Shown: positions 12,071-60,210 of the stretch, in pieces | Numbering within the stretch: the stretch's first letter is position 1 | How the letters are laid out: each line of letters begins with the position of its first letter | Assembly (NCBI RefSeq): GCF_036370855.1 | Contig: NC_088117.1 | Span: 8,494,001 to 8,558,000, forward strand | DNA: 64,000 bases | Direction of reading: 5' to 3' | Source: Dromaius novaehollandiae | Lineage: Eukaryota; Chordata; Aves; Casuariiformes; Dromaiidae | Program-made: the position numbers and the translations under genes | The notes under the pieces: model-generated | The model's input: the letters and a program-made list of their open reading frames with translations, nothing else | What the model was told of the DNA's origin: nothing | Databases searched by the model: none

Positions 12071-12112
12071 GTCACGTGCCCCCACCCCCTGACCCCGGAA
12101 GTGAGGCGGGAA
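12071..12112 (+). promoter_or_regulatory. GPR107: E-box, ETS and E2F-like cluster of GPR107
   Basis: GTCACGTG at 12071-12078 contains the palindromic E-box CACGTG and resembles a CLEAR/USF/MYC-type element. CCGGAAGTG at 12095-12103 is a full ETS (GABPA-type) site. GGCGGGAA at 12105-12112 is E2F-like. These motifs are exact in sequence; occupancy is inferred from their position 25-65 bp before the start codon. Confidence 0.6.
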
Positions 12113-12116
12113 GAGG

Positions 12117-12134
12117 ATGCTGATGCTGGAATAA
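12117..12134 (+). CDS. Five-codon upstream ORF before GPR107
   Basis: ATG at 12117 opens MLMLE and stops at TAA (12132-12134), only two bases before the GPR107 ATG at 12137. If transcription starts upstream of 12117, ribosomes could terminate here and reinitiate, or scan past because the uORF start has a weaker context than the main ATG (A at -3, G at +4). If transcription starts downstream of 12117 the uORF is not in the mRNA. Confidence 0.4.
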   Translation: MLMLE

Positions 12135-12136
12135 AC

Positions 12137-48592
<36,456 letters not shown>

Positions 48593-49918
48593 TGGACTGG
48601 ACTAAGGCAGCACTTTCAGAGAAACTCTTTTAATTTATTAATATTACTCTCAGTGGAAAGGGAGCAACTAGCACTTCCCAACACTGAAACTGCAGAGTGG
48701 GGTATGTCTAGGGGGAGCAAAGCAGTGCAAAAATCTAACTATTCCTCTGATCATAAGAAAGTGGGATCTCTTGGTACCTGCAAGGAGTGTGAAGCTTTCC
48801 TAGGGATTTTGGGTAGCTTATTTTTTTTTCCTCCCCCCACCCCCTTCTGGATCAGTTAGATATTCTAAATTGTTTGCTATTGCATTCTTCAGAATGTGTT
48901 ATACTAATGTGAAGAGAGACCTTTAGCGTGTATGTAAAGTATATATTTTATATAATGCATATATATACACACATGCTATGTAACATGTATGCTGGGAATT
49001 ACAAAGTGTCACAGAAGACAGGAAAACAAGAGATGTAAGTATTTCTTTTTTTATGAACTCTCCTTTTGACTTGGACAAAACCTTGAAAAACAAATTCATA
49101 GAAACAACTGCAGAGACTAAATGGGGTATTGGATCAGATGACTTTTGCCACTCGTCATATCAGTGGGAAAGTTGGTGTCTTGTCTAATCTGTGCAGGTAT
49201 CCACTTGAATGCGTCAGATTTTCAGATGTGTTGCTATATAGGAAGCAAGCAGTTGTTCTCCATTAAAAGCACTAGCCCATAGTGCAATAAGTGTTAGTGT
49301 AAATTCTCCACTGTTAATGGAGTTGCTCTTGATTCACACCCACCTGACAAGAAATACAGAAGGGGTGTAAGATTGATGCTTGCTTTTTAGGGGTCTGCCA
49401 CGCTACCTGAAACATTGAATTTCAAGCTGTGACTCAGAGCACTTTGATCTGCATTATGAAGTATTTTCAAGGTATTTCAAAAGGCACACTCCTTTCTGAC
49501 ACTGTGTAAACAGTGCCAGAATCTCCACCGGAATTCTGTCTGGCAAACCTACTGCAGTGTAAATCTCTGGTTCACCTTCATCTCTGCCTCTCCAGGTGGC
49601 TACTTGTACCTCTCTGGCTATGAGTGATATTGCTGTCTGAGATGAGCTGAATTGGTCAAAATGGAATTGCTGTCAAAATGAGGAGACTGCAGCTCCCAGT
49701 CATAAATGGCTTTGTGAGAAAAGGAGAGGGTTATGACCAGAGCACACTCAATATCTGGCAGTATGGAAGTCTTAATGATTAGCTGCAAATTTGCAGTGGA
49801 GTCTTTAGAGAAATGTTACAAATGCCATGTATGTTTTACCTCTCGTGCTCTGGTTTTTGCCAGTAAGGCAAACTGGTGCCTCTAGCTATAACAGTTAGGC
49901 ATAGCAAATGATTAATTT

Positions 49919-49937
49919 GGGGGGGGGGGGGGGGGGG
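49919..49937 (+). repeat. G19 homopolymer in the GPR107 3' UTR region
   Basis: Nineteen uninterrupted G residues. In an mRNA this could form a G-quadruplex. The length is prone to sequencing and assembly error. Confidence 0.9.
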
Positions 49938-52900
49938 CTGGAGTTGTTCGCTGATGTAACAGGGGATAAGCTTTAAGGAAAAAAGAAAAATCAAGTATGA
50001 CTCATTGACCCACTGAAGCCTTAATCTTCATGTAAAACATTAGACATATATGGTGCTGTCAAGCAAGTGCTTCTGTCAGTGTGACAGGGATAGACAGCAT
50101 CAAACAGCTTCCAGATGTGCCAACATCTCTTACTAACGCATTAGGAATTGTTCTTTTTGTCTGAAGGGACTAGATCTCTGAGTAACTGATCAGAGGATTT
50201 TTTCGTTGCTTTAAGTTTAGAAGAGGGTTTCTCTCTTTGGAACGCTGAACCACTTCTTTCTCAGTCTTGAGCAGGGACTGTAAAACTCTTAAAACAGCAA
50301 GTCCTGAACAAGTACAGGCTGCTCACTTTAAGAGCAGTGTTGCTTTCTCCTGTTGCCACTTCTCTTCCCTGGTGTTGATTCTACTGATAGTTTCACTTCT
50401 GCAATTTTCCACAATTTGCTTTGGTACCTGGAATTGGTTTCTCTTCAGAAAAAGCCATAAGAATAGCCCTCTTCTCTTGATATAAAATCCTCTTCTATAT
50501 TTTCCTTTTCATCTGTAACAGCATAACAATCAGAACAGTGATGGTTTGGCTTTTGGTGTCCTTGTCTTGCAAAGGTGCAGCTGTAGTGGAAATAGAGTGC
50601 CTACGCTACTAGAAAGGCTGTTACGTGATCTATGAGGCTTTTAGACCTCCTGTGTGAAGACTTCTTCTGCATATTAGGTAGCGGAGATGTGAGGAACTGG
50701 AGTGTAAACGAACATGTAGGCAGTCCCAGCTCATCGTACACTTAAATATAATACCTGAAAAACTGATCCTCACATTCTTTGTGCAGTTGCTCTGTCCCCA
50801 TGGAAAATGTCATTACCTGCATCCAAAGGGCTCCTCATACAGGCTGTAGGCTCTGTTCAGAGCAGTCCGCTACAGACTTGAAGTCTGGCAGTCAACTAAG
50901 TAAGGCATAAGGATTTTCTGTCAGGAACAGAAGTCCAATAACACATTCTTAATGTACACAAGATGCAGTCATAGAAACTGTTAATACATTTTATGAATGA
51001 GGTGTGAAATTCTAATGGGTGCGGCTCCTTACCCCAAAACATCAGTGGTTGTGCTGGGATCCCAGCATGTGCCACCGAGCTGGTTCCAAACAGCTGGCTA
51101 TTCCGTACCTCGGCATCAGTGGAGCTGCTGAGGCGGCCAGTGCTTTTTACCTTAGTCTCAGGTTTTTTTTATACGCGATTTTTTGCTAAAGTTGTGTACA
51201 GTGTAGGTTTACCTATTGAGTCCCTGGCTGCCTAGTCAAAGGCCAAGAAATGAGTGTTTTTCTGTTACCTTGTCATGTAAAGCTGTCGTAGGACTTTAAA
51301 AGAAGAGGGGTTTCCATGTTCAGACCTGAGGTTAAGCAGTCAACTATACAACCAACTTCAGCTGGCACTTGGTGCTGAATGCTAACCAGCAGTACAGCAG
51401 TAACTAGTTGGGCCTAAGCATTAGTGAGGGAAACAATATGGGTGTTGGGGTGAAAAGTGATAGGTTCTTACTGCAGCCATTTCAAAAGAAATTCCCCTTT
51501 CTCTTGCTGTATAGCAGTCCTTGGTGCAGGTTAAAAAAAAATGGTCTTTAGGGTTGGGTAGTGGCTGGGATGTTGGAGGATGGAGAGGATGGCTGCAGTT
51601 GCTCTTCTCGCGCAATGTGGAGCACGTGCTGCACCAGGAAGCACCAAAGGGAGGGCTGCTCCCTCCCTCTCCCTCCCAAGGCAAACTCACATCTGCACGA
51701 CTAGCAAGTGCACGGCTATTTCTACTGCTAGTGAACAGCAGCAGCTTAGGAGCTCCCCAGACAGGATAATCGCAGTTTTGCCTTTCAAATGCTGACTGCT
51801 GTATATCTCATAGGAAGCTTTGCCTTTCATGGGGAGGGAAGGTAGAAGAGCTGCTTGTGGCTGTACAGATCACTCTGGGATACAGGCTGTCAAGCTTTCC
51901 TGTCTTTGTTTTGGTCACTCATCTCAGTAAAAGGCAATCAATGCAAGTATACAGCAGCATAACCGACAGGAGTCCTGGAAAGGCAGGTTTGGTGCAATTC
52001 AGAATAGATGGTTGTGAATGCAGTTACACGTGTTGCTGCTGTGGAGTATTCAGCACCCTCTGCAGACTAAAATGACATCAGTTCACTCTTCAGTTGCAAT
52101 GCAGCTTATGCCCCAATAAATCCCCACTGATGACATGCAAATGCCACTGATACACTCCTTCTTACTGCTGTACCTGTTCAGCAAGCTGTCTTCCACAGGA
52201 AACCTCCTTGCAGTGCAAATGCCAGGCTCTTGCATTCTTTAGACTTGAAAATGTTTTCCTTGATGGTTTATCAAGAGACATATTAAAAGAAAACAAGACA
52301 TAATGGGGTCATCCAGAACATTGCTGCTGCTTCCTCAGAATGCAGCAGTTCTAGCTGAAGAAGCCACATGCTGTCCTATTAAGATACTCTTTCATGTTGC
52401 CATCTAACGCAGTGCGTTGTGATCTGTGCAGTGCATTGTTCGGTGTTTCTCTCCAGCTGAGCGCCCTGTTCCTGGATTTCCATTCTGGCATACCCTGGGA
52501 GCATGTTGTAAAAATTTGCTGCATTGCAGTATTTTGTCTTGGAGCTAGTAGCATGGAAGATGTATTTTTCTGAGCTAGGTGGACTCTGTAAATTGAGTGT
52601 GCATCTACCAAGTATCCTTAAGCACTGTACCATTCCTTCTGACCATGAAAGGGCACATCTTGACCAGCTCCTGTGTGCACACTTAGAGGCCAGTGGCAGA
52701 TTTTTAACATATTAGCTCTTCTTTTTCCTTCTGGTATGCTCCTCATAGAGGAGTGTATAGAAGAGGAATGCAGTCTGGCCAGGGACTTCCAGATGGACAA
52801 GAAGTCTTATGTTGTCCATTCGAGAATTGATTGGCTGCATTTGAAGCAAATACTGGGTATTTGTAGGTTCTGCTCATCTCAATGAGAGCTGAAGTTGCAT

Positions 52901-53631
52901 AGCTCTTTCAAAAAATCAGATAAAAGTGCAGGTATTGAAGGAAGGAAACCCTTACTCCTTCAGTCTACATGGTTTGTTACAGGTCAAGCTGAAGGAGACT
53001 ATAAGCTAGCAGACTGCAGTTAAATTAAAGCAGATGTGTTTTATTGGTTCTGCATTGTGACCTCCATCTCAATCATAAATGTTTCCCCATTTTTCACTTT
53101 TATAAAAAGAGCATGGTGATGTGGAAGATACAGGGACATTTGAGACTTTACTGGACCTATGCTCTAAAATCTGTAACCTTATGTGAAACTTCAGTAACCT
53201 GAATGTTTCATGAAAACTGAGGTGGTGCTCCCCAGAGGTGCTTGACCACTGTTTCGTTGCGTTCCCTAGGGTTGATTGCTGGAAAATACTGTTTTAAAAT
53301 GGATTAATCTGGCTTTTCTTGTAGCCACTGGGTGTGATGCTGTTTTGGCTTATTTATCACTTTTACCTAGCAATATTGAAAGCTGTGCATTTTCTCCCTT
53401 GTAGTTTCTTGTCTGGATATAGCAAAGGTCCTGTAAGAACTCCACATGGTATGTGCTTAAGGTGGCTGAAACAGAATTTAAGAAAAATATGCTGTTGAGA
53501 TACTCGCTTTACATGTAAAGTGAAGGTACTAGAAGAAAGTGGCTGAGAAAAGAGTCACTCCTTGTATATTGACTGGCTCGAGAACCCATTTATGTTTTGA
53601 CTGCAGCAATCCTGTAGAAGAGACAATTCTC

Positions 53632-53637
53632 AATAAA
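53632..53637 (+). terminator. GPR107: Candidate poly(A) signal AATAAA
   Basis: Canonical hexamer followed, 20-40 bases later, by TTCACTCGGTGTTCTG, with a possible CA cleavage point and a GT-rich downstream element. One of two likely GPR107 3' ends. Confidence 0.5.
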
Positions 53638-54128
53638 TATTTCCCTGTGGGATTTCACTCGGTGTTCTGCTCTCTGTATAATGAAGTAGAGCCTGACCTC
53701 CACATTATCAGAGACACTTCCTCCGGTAGCTAGGATACTGGAGCGCTGGAGTGGTACCTGTTCTGTTAAAACAGGATGGGTTTGAATGGCTTCCCTTTCC
53801 CCTCAGTACCTATTAATAATTAATTCTAGATCCTTTTGTGTCATTAAGCAGCTTTAGGGCACCTTGTACAATGTAGCTCTGGATTCATTTAGTAAATGAC
53901 CTCCAAAAGAACTCAGACTTTTCTGTACAGCCAGGTCCTGTTCTAGGGTTTTTGGTGGCCTGTAAATATCCTATTCTTTAGTTCATGTTCAGATGCACAA
54001 ATGGATTTTTTCAGTATTTTTTTAACTTTATTAAATGATCAGCAAGCAGTATTTGACGAGAAGCAAGGTAGATGCAAATCAGGATGGTCTGTGTAGCTTG
54101 GTTTCCCTGCTGTGATGCAAATGTGTAA

Positions 54129-54134
54129 AATAAA
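54129..54134 (+). terminator. GPR107: Candidate distal poly(A) signal AATAAA
   Basis: Canonical hexamer with a cleavage-like CA about 25 bases on and a strong downstream TTGTTGTTTTCTG element. This is the best-formed signal after the GPR107 stop and the likely distal end of the transcript. Confidence 0.55.
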
Positions 54135-57100
54135 GATTGACCAGAAAGAATTTTAATGCATCTTGTTGTTTTCTGCTTCTGAATTACTAGTGACCAAGTT
54201 GTCCTGTGGACTCCAAAGTCTGTATTTCCCCATGCCCGATTTCCATTAGCAGTTCACATCTGCATCCTGAATTCCAGGGCCAAATCATGAAAATTCTGTG
54301 TATCTGTCACTTACAAGAAAACTTCCTTTCAGTGACCTATTTGAGTTCACTTGCGTGCCTCTTTTGTGAGCTGTGAGACCTCCAGTACTATAGCTGTACT
54401 TGCAGGTACCTAGCTCCTCTCTTAGTTTTGTAAGTCAAACTTCAGCAGTGGTTACTGTGCTCCGATGAATAGAGGCTTTTCTCAAAGCCTTGTTTCGCAC
54501 AGCCTTGCAGTCTTGGGCAGGCAGGAAGGCAGGCACATCCAGGGCTCTCTGCCGCTAGCCGGCATTGGGGTCTCCTAGTTCCCTGAGGCTTGGTGTTGAC
54601 TTGCCATGCAAGGACAAGGAGCCAGCACTTTGAGCTTTGGGGACCAGGTGCAAATCACGGGTAGAAGTTTGTGTTTTAGGTAATGCCCTCTGTGGATCTG
54701 GCACACTATCTCCATGGAAATCTAAAGTACTGCCTTAGTGAAAGGGGCAGGTCATTGTCTTCCTGAGGTGTCACAACCTTTCATTTCAGTTCTGCAAACT
54801 GGTTGTGATGGCAGGGATGAAGGATTTTGGAGTATTTTTGTAAAGTGCTTTTCTTAATAATACCCCTCTCCCTGAAGCATGTGCCCTTTGTTGCAAAATG
54901 TAGGTCTTTAAAATATTTCCTGCATTTTAACTTTTAGTTCTTAATTTACCAGAGAGGGGTAATGCTAAAAATGGACTACCTTCTCTACCCTGAAAACCCA
55001 GGCAGCCAGTTCTGCATTGCCTGGAGCCTTTAGGTGGGTGGTGTTTTTGCCATGAAACTGAGCTATAAAAAGTATGTGGTTTTTGGACTTAGTAATAGCC
55101 TAAACATTTTGCTTTAGAATAAAATAACCCTCATGTGCCGAAGGTGATGGCCAGTTATTCCACAGGGGTAGTCTACATCTATTTTATGTAGGTAGTTCTT
55201 GAATATCTGTTTCTCCAAACTTGAACAGCCGCTGACTTTTGTGTCTCTTGTATAATTGGCCTTAAACCCACCTAACGTGATGGCAGCCAAGCCCATCCCT
55301 GCCACAAGCACGCAGAGCTCCAGCAGAGTTAGTTGCAGTAGGCCAAAAATCACTCGGCCATAATGAAAGACAAAATGTTAGGGTAGGGGAGGGTGAAGTG
55401 GGACTAAATTGTGGAAGGAGTTCTGTGAGCTCAAGACCTGGTGTAGGTTATGAGAGAAGAACCCTGGTTTCCCTGTCTGTCCTCACTGAAAGGTGGTGGT
55501 GGGGAATTAACTGCAACAATGCTCCTAAGAGTTGATGTGTATTGCAAGCAGAGATCATCTGATAGATTTGCACAGCAAATAAAAATCCCAAAGAGCCCTA
55601 ACAAACCTTTCCTGGATGTGCTGCGTTTGGATGTAAGTTTGTATGTCCATGTTCACAGGAGGTAACGTTCCACCTGCTTGAGGGATTTGTCGCCTTGTGT
55701 CTGAAATTCTGAGCAGTCTTGATTGTTTGCTGCTCCTTGTTGCAGTCTAGCCTGTGTGCTGTCAGCTCTCTTGCTCTAGCAAGATTATCTTCATGACTGC
55801 TAAGAACTGCCTTCTCTTTAAATCTTGCCTGTACCTTCTTTTAGCTTCTGACTGACAAACTCTAATGAGCAGGAGCGTGCTGTAGTGCCCTATATAGTGA
55901 ATGGTCAATAAAAATGAAATTGCTCTGTACAGAAGAGGTAATAACAAAGCTTGTATAGGCACAGCTGATCTTGATGCTAGGGTCCTCGGTTAGGAGCCAA
56001 AGGCTTTCCTGTGTTTAGATTGTAACAAATGCATGTCATCCATTTGTTCTCCCCACTCCCCTCCATGGTCAATAATGTAATTTGGGGTGACCTTGCTTTG
56101 TCTTTACTGTCCTGTGGGATGGCTGAGACACAGTGCATGAGATGACTCTTGTGTTGCAGGGAAAAAAATAAACAGGCATGCAAGGGAGGGCTGTTACAGT
56201 GGTGTTAAGTGAGCATAGGTGAGAATCAAAATGGAGGGGAAGAATGAAAACTTTTTCCTGCACCCCCTTGGAATGACTGTGCTGAGCTGGGCAGGAGACT
56301 TCCAGCATCCTCAGTGAGAGGAGCCGTTCATGACATGCATCCCCCGCAGCAAGGGTAAATATGTGAATAGGGTTTTTCTCCCAGAGGAGACTGCACTCAG
56401 TTGCTGATCTTCTATACCATCTTCAGTTGTAAGCTGTTTTTGTAGGGTAGCCCAGTATCCCATTGGCAGCCCATCACCCAGCAAATGCACGTGCTCACCC
56501 CACTCCTGCTGGCAGCCAATTGCTAGTGCCTCAGCTGCGACATGGCTGAAAACACCTCTCTTCCCCTAGAGCTCCTCTGGATCGCTTTGTTCTGCACGAG
56601 CTTTGTGAGGTCTAAAGAAATCCCACACCTGGCGTAGCTGCAGTAAGTATTGGTCTGCATCTCTTGGGAGAAGCCAGACTTGTGTGGTGGGATGGGTCTC
56701 ATGCTGGGAGGCTGTAGCCAAATCAGGGGGACTACAAAGAACAGCCACAGTGACTGAGGCAACAGAGAATTGGGTTACGATAGAAGATCACAAGAATTAA
56801 AGCTGTAAGCTTGACTAAGTGATGCTTAAAGAGAGCCAGGAAGATGTAGCATTCTGCAAAACAGCTGCATGTGGGGAAACAGTGGAAAATGAGTGGGGAA
56901 TTAGTGTGGTTCAAGGCCTAAGATGTGGATAGGAGAGATGAAATGGAAGAAGAGGAAAACAAGATGTCAGGAGAAGCCTTCTGCCAGTGCAATTGCTTTG
57001 GCTGCAAAACAATCTCCCTGAAGGAAATGGAGGAAGCTCCATGCTTCAGATAATGAACACTAGACTGGACAAGCCACTACTAAATATACTGTAGGGAACA

Positions 57101-57950
57101 ATCCTGCATCGCCTGTGAGCTGGACTAAGCATCTGCCTTGGTCTTTTTGCATTTGCTTATCTCTGTGTGAGGTATGTTGCATGCATAACTTCTGATTTGG
57201 GGGTTCAGTTTTGTTTTACTGTTAAACTCTGCACATGCCTTGAGTCAACTCAGCTGCTACCTAGGAAGGACATAAATGTGATGCACTAAAATGAAGCTGA
57301 TACATGTTCCCTAATCTGTATTCCTAGTAAATCGGGGTTTTAACTGTTGCAAAAGCTGAGCAGGAATATCTGCTGGGATTTACCAATCCCACAATGCCTA
57401 TGTATTGCCATGAATCACAGCAGTCTTGTGGGAAGCAATAGTGCAACCTGTTACGGCACTGAAAAATAGGTACAAATAGATTTTATTTATTTGATTCAAC
57501 TTTTGTAGGGTGGGGCTTGGAGGAGGAAAGCCTTGGGTGGGCAAAAGTCACTGCTGCCAGTGCACTTTGCTCACAAAGCTTGCTAAAGAGGTTTGTGTCT
57601 CATCTTAAAACCAGACCGGGTCAGTAGCGACCAAACCTGGCAGCTGCTCCTTGGGCTGTTGCACAGCCGCACTGCGAGCAGCTTTCGGGGCTGTATGGTG
57701 CACAGGCAGTAGATGGGCTCCATGTTCCGAGAAGCTGCTGATCTAATATGACTCGTAAGTAATCTTTGAAAGAAGCTGGCCTCTGGTTCCTGGTGCGAAA
57801 ACCGCCACCATTGTTGCCCTGTGGTGTCTGTGAATGCTCTCAGCTAAGGATTTAATGGACAAGGACCCTGAATTACTTTCAGAGTGGAGATTTGGGCAGG
57901 AAAGCAGACAGCTGGCAGGCTTGCATCTTCCCTGTATTCTGAAGGCTCAA

Positions 57951-57979
57951 CCCCCCCCCCCCCCCCCAAAAAAAAAAAA
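57951..57979 (+). repeat. C17-A12 compound homopolymer
   Basis: Seventeen C residues run directly into twelve A residues, followed by more A-rich sequence with CCC and C interruptions. A simple repeat, probably polymorphic in length. Confidence 0.9.
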
Positions 57980-59689
57980 CCCAAAAAACAACAAAACCCT
58001 TTGCTCTCCTCTGAATCCCGATTTTTGCAGCTTTATGGACACTTAAGGAAGAGATTTTGAGTAAAAGCATCTACTGGAGCTGGTCAGTAGAATCAGTGCT
58101 CAAGTAGCATCTCACAGCACATTGCCTGCTGAGATGCGCTGCGTGGGGAACAACCTCTCCCAACCTTTCAGCCCTGCCTGTCTTGGTGAATGGTGCAGGC
58201 TCTTTGCCACAAAAAACTGCGGCTACCTGCACAACTGTGATCTTACCTCACGTAGACACACCTGCACAGCATGTATTTGTTGTTACTACAAAGAGTCTTT
58301 CATTTTATATCTTCACAAATGTTCTGCCTGGCTCTAGTACTGAGCCTTATTTGAAGGCTCAAGGCAGGTAGGATGGGCTGCGGTTCCTTTCTGCAGGATG
58401 AGTGTGGCAGAAGCAGGAAGGAAGGTGGTTTCCCAGTTGCCAGCTGTGATTTGTGATGTGCCATGGAGCTCTCACCGCTGCCTCCTGCTTGGCTTTGCAA
58501 GATGGGCAAACCAGAGAAGAGCTGATTAGTTCACCGCAGCCACCCGTGCCAGGTTTCCATATTAGCATAATAGTTAGAGCCCTGGAGACTGTAGAGAGAA
58601 TGCAGTCTTCAAAAAAATACACTGAAATTTAACAGCACAACAGCATAACTCAGCACCTTGCCTGCATGTCAGTCTTGGAAGACAGCTGTGCATGGAGCTT
58701 TTGTACCATCATGCTGACTCCCAGACTGTCCTCGGTGCTTGGCCATGGTTTCAACATCTGCAATTCCATTTCCTTGGAAAAGAGGCTGCAGGACACCAGC
58801 CTGCTGCTGTTGACTTGGCGCACTGGTATGTCTTGTTTCTGTTGTGTTTTGTCTAAAGCCATGCTATGTATTGGCACTAAAATGCTCTGCTACCTAAAAT
58901 TAACTTACAATGGTGATAGCCAGTAGGGCTGCTACAGTTCAAGTCTCAAGAGTGTTTTGGGTTATAAATTTCGATTTCTGAGAGCTTTGTTGCTTACTCA
59001 TATATAGCTCTGTCATCAAAGCAATCATGATGCCACCTGTCTGCCAGGAATTTCTATAGCATTCGATGTGAAATTTAGGGGCCAAGCAAGAGCAGCACCA
59101 TTTTACCTTGCCAAGCTTCAAGAGCCACCAGCTGATGAGCTCAACGCAATGGAGTCCTACATAAAGTTGCCCCCCATCCCCTTAATCCCCCCTTTTCTTG
59201 TAAAATTGCTGTAACGGGAGATGAGGGTGATCCCTGGGAGGCCGAGGCACAGGCGAGGACGGCAGCAAGACGCGTTAGCACGTTCCTCCAGTCCCTGCTT
59301 GCGGCTGTCGCACCAGGCAACTCAACTCCCTCTCCGGGAAACTTTTCAAAACCCCTCAAAAAGTGACTATTTTTGTGACTCTAATTCAAATGCAAAGCAC
59401 AGCGACTTTTACCTGCTGCCAAGCCTCTCGGAGGGCAAATTTGTCCCCGCGTCCATCTGAGAGGCGATTTGGGCTGCTCTTTGCACAGCTCCTGGGGAGG
59501 ATGGACGCATTCAGCCGGGTGCCGGAGCCCCAGGGTCCATGCGTGGTGGCGTGGTCCCCGGAGAAGGACCACTTCCAGGAGCAACGCTGGCATTTGCTCT
59601 GTGCCAGCGACGGCCGGGGCTTGTCTGGTGGAGCGGCCAGCGCTGATGCCAATGATTTCTTTGGCTTTTTCTTTCCTGGCTGAATCAGA

Positions 59690-59750
59690 TTGCTAAATAT
59701 TAATCTTAAAATAGCTGCTATTTTTGTAGCTGATATAATTAATTTTGTGC
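59690..59750. promoter_or_regulatory. AT-rich candidate enhancer block upstream of NCS1
   Basis: Inside GC-rich flanks sits a 60-base AT-rich block with homeobox-type TAAT cores and a perfect inverted repeat AAAATAGC-T-GCTATTTT (59708-59724) that resembles paired MEF2 half sites. Its sharp contrast with its surroundings suggests constraint. Function is inferred. Confidence 0.3.
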
Positions 59751-60150
59751 GTGTGTATGCGTGTTCCTCCCAGGCTGGGCCTGGAGCCTCTGCCACCTGC
59801 TCCCGGCCACGTCCTGCCGTGCCACCGGCCCCGGGAAGCTCCTGCCTCCCTCGGCAAGGCGGAGCGGGGACCTTCACCACCCCCAAGGCCTTCAGCTTCG
59901 TGACTGGTGTCTCCGGTGCCATGTCCCTTGCTCGCAGGGTCGGTCGCTCCCGGAGTGCCTTTTCCTTCTGCTTGGGCACGGGAGGGGTGCAGGGGGGTTG
60001 TGAAAGGGATGGGTGTGAGCCACCACACCCACCTGCGGGTCTGGGGCTAACGTGGGCCACGGGGGGCTCTGCCAGGGCTGCGGTGACAAACTTACCCGAG
60101 CGAGGCTTTACCCCGCTCTGACCGGCTGTGCAATCAAAGAGGAAGGGAAA

Positions 60151-60210
60151 GGAGGAAGAAAAGGAAAGGAGGAAGAAAAGGAAAGGAGGAAGAAAAGGAA
60201 AGGAGGAAAA
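60151..60210 (+). repeat. 17-bp purine tandem repeat (about 3.5 copies)
   Basis: The unit GGAGGAAGAAAAGGAAA repeats exactly at 60151, 60168 and 60185, with a partial copy from 60202. It is a pure polypurine tract of about 70 bases (60137-60210) at the upstream edge of the NCS1 CpG island, able in principle to form triplex DNA. Confidence 0.95.

Larger units (their letters stand above)
48593..54160 (+). other. GPR107: Probable GPR107 3' UTR
   Basis: No further coding exon follows the stop. The first AATAAA signals on this strand are at 52115, 53632 and 54129, the last two with GT-rich sequence 20-40 bases later, so a long 3' UTR of roughly 3.5-5.6 kb is likely. It contains a T9CCTCCCCCC pyrimidine run (about 48821), an AT/TG microsatellite (about 48930-48985), a G19 tract (49919-49937) and a 16-bp palindrome (51052-51067). 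Its end is inferred. Confidence 0.55.
54161..60200. other. Intergenic region between GPR107 and NCS1
   Basis: About 6 kb without a recognisable coding exon. AATAAA also occurs at 55578 and 55907. A C17-A12 tract lies at 57951-57979. From about 59200 GC content rises, except for an AT-rich block at about 59690-59750. The open frames here are short and match nothing I know. Confidence 0.65.

Noticed and set aside
12041-12136. Upstream in-frame extension of GPR107 exon 1
   Set aside because: The frame is open but starts with GTG in the minisatellite and has no ATG before 12137, where the signal peptide begins properly.
59386-60060. 224-codon minus-strand frame upstream of NCS1
   Set aside because: Low-complexity, Pro/Ala/Arg-rich, no domain, no clear promoter or splice support; overlaps other open frames on both strands.
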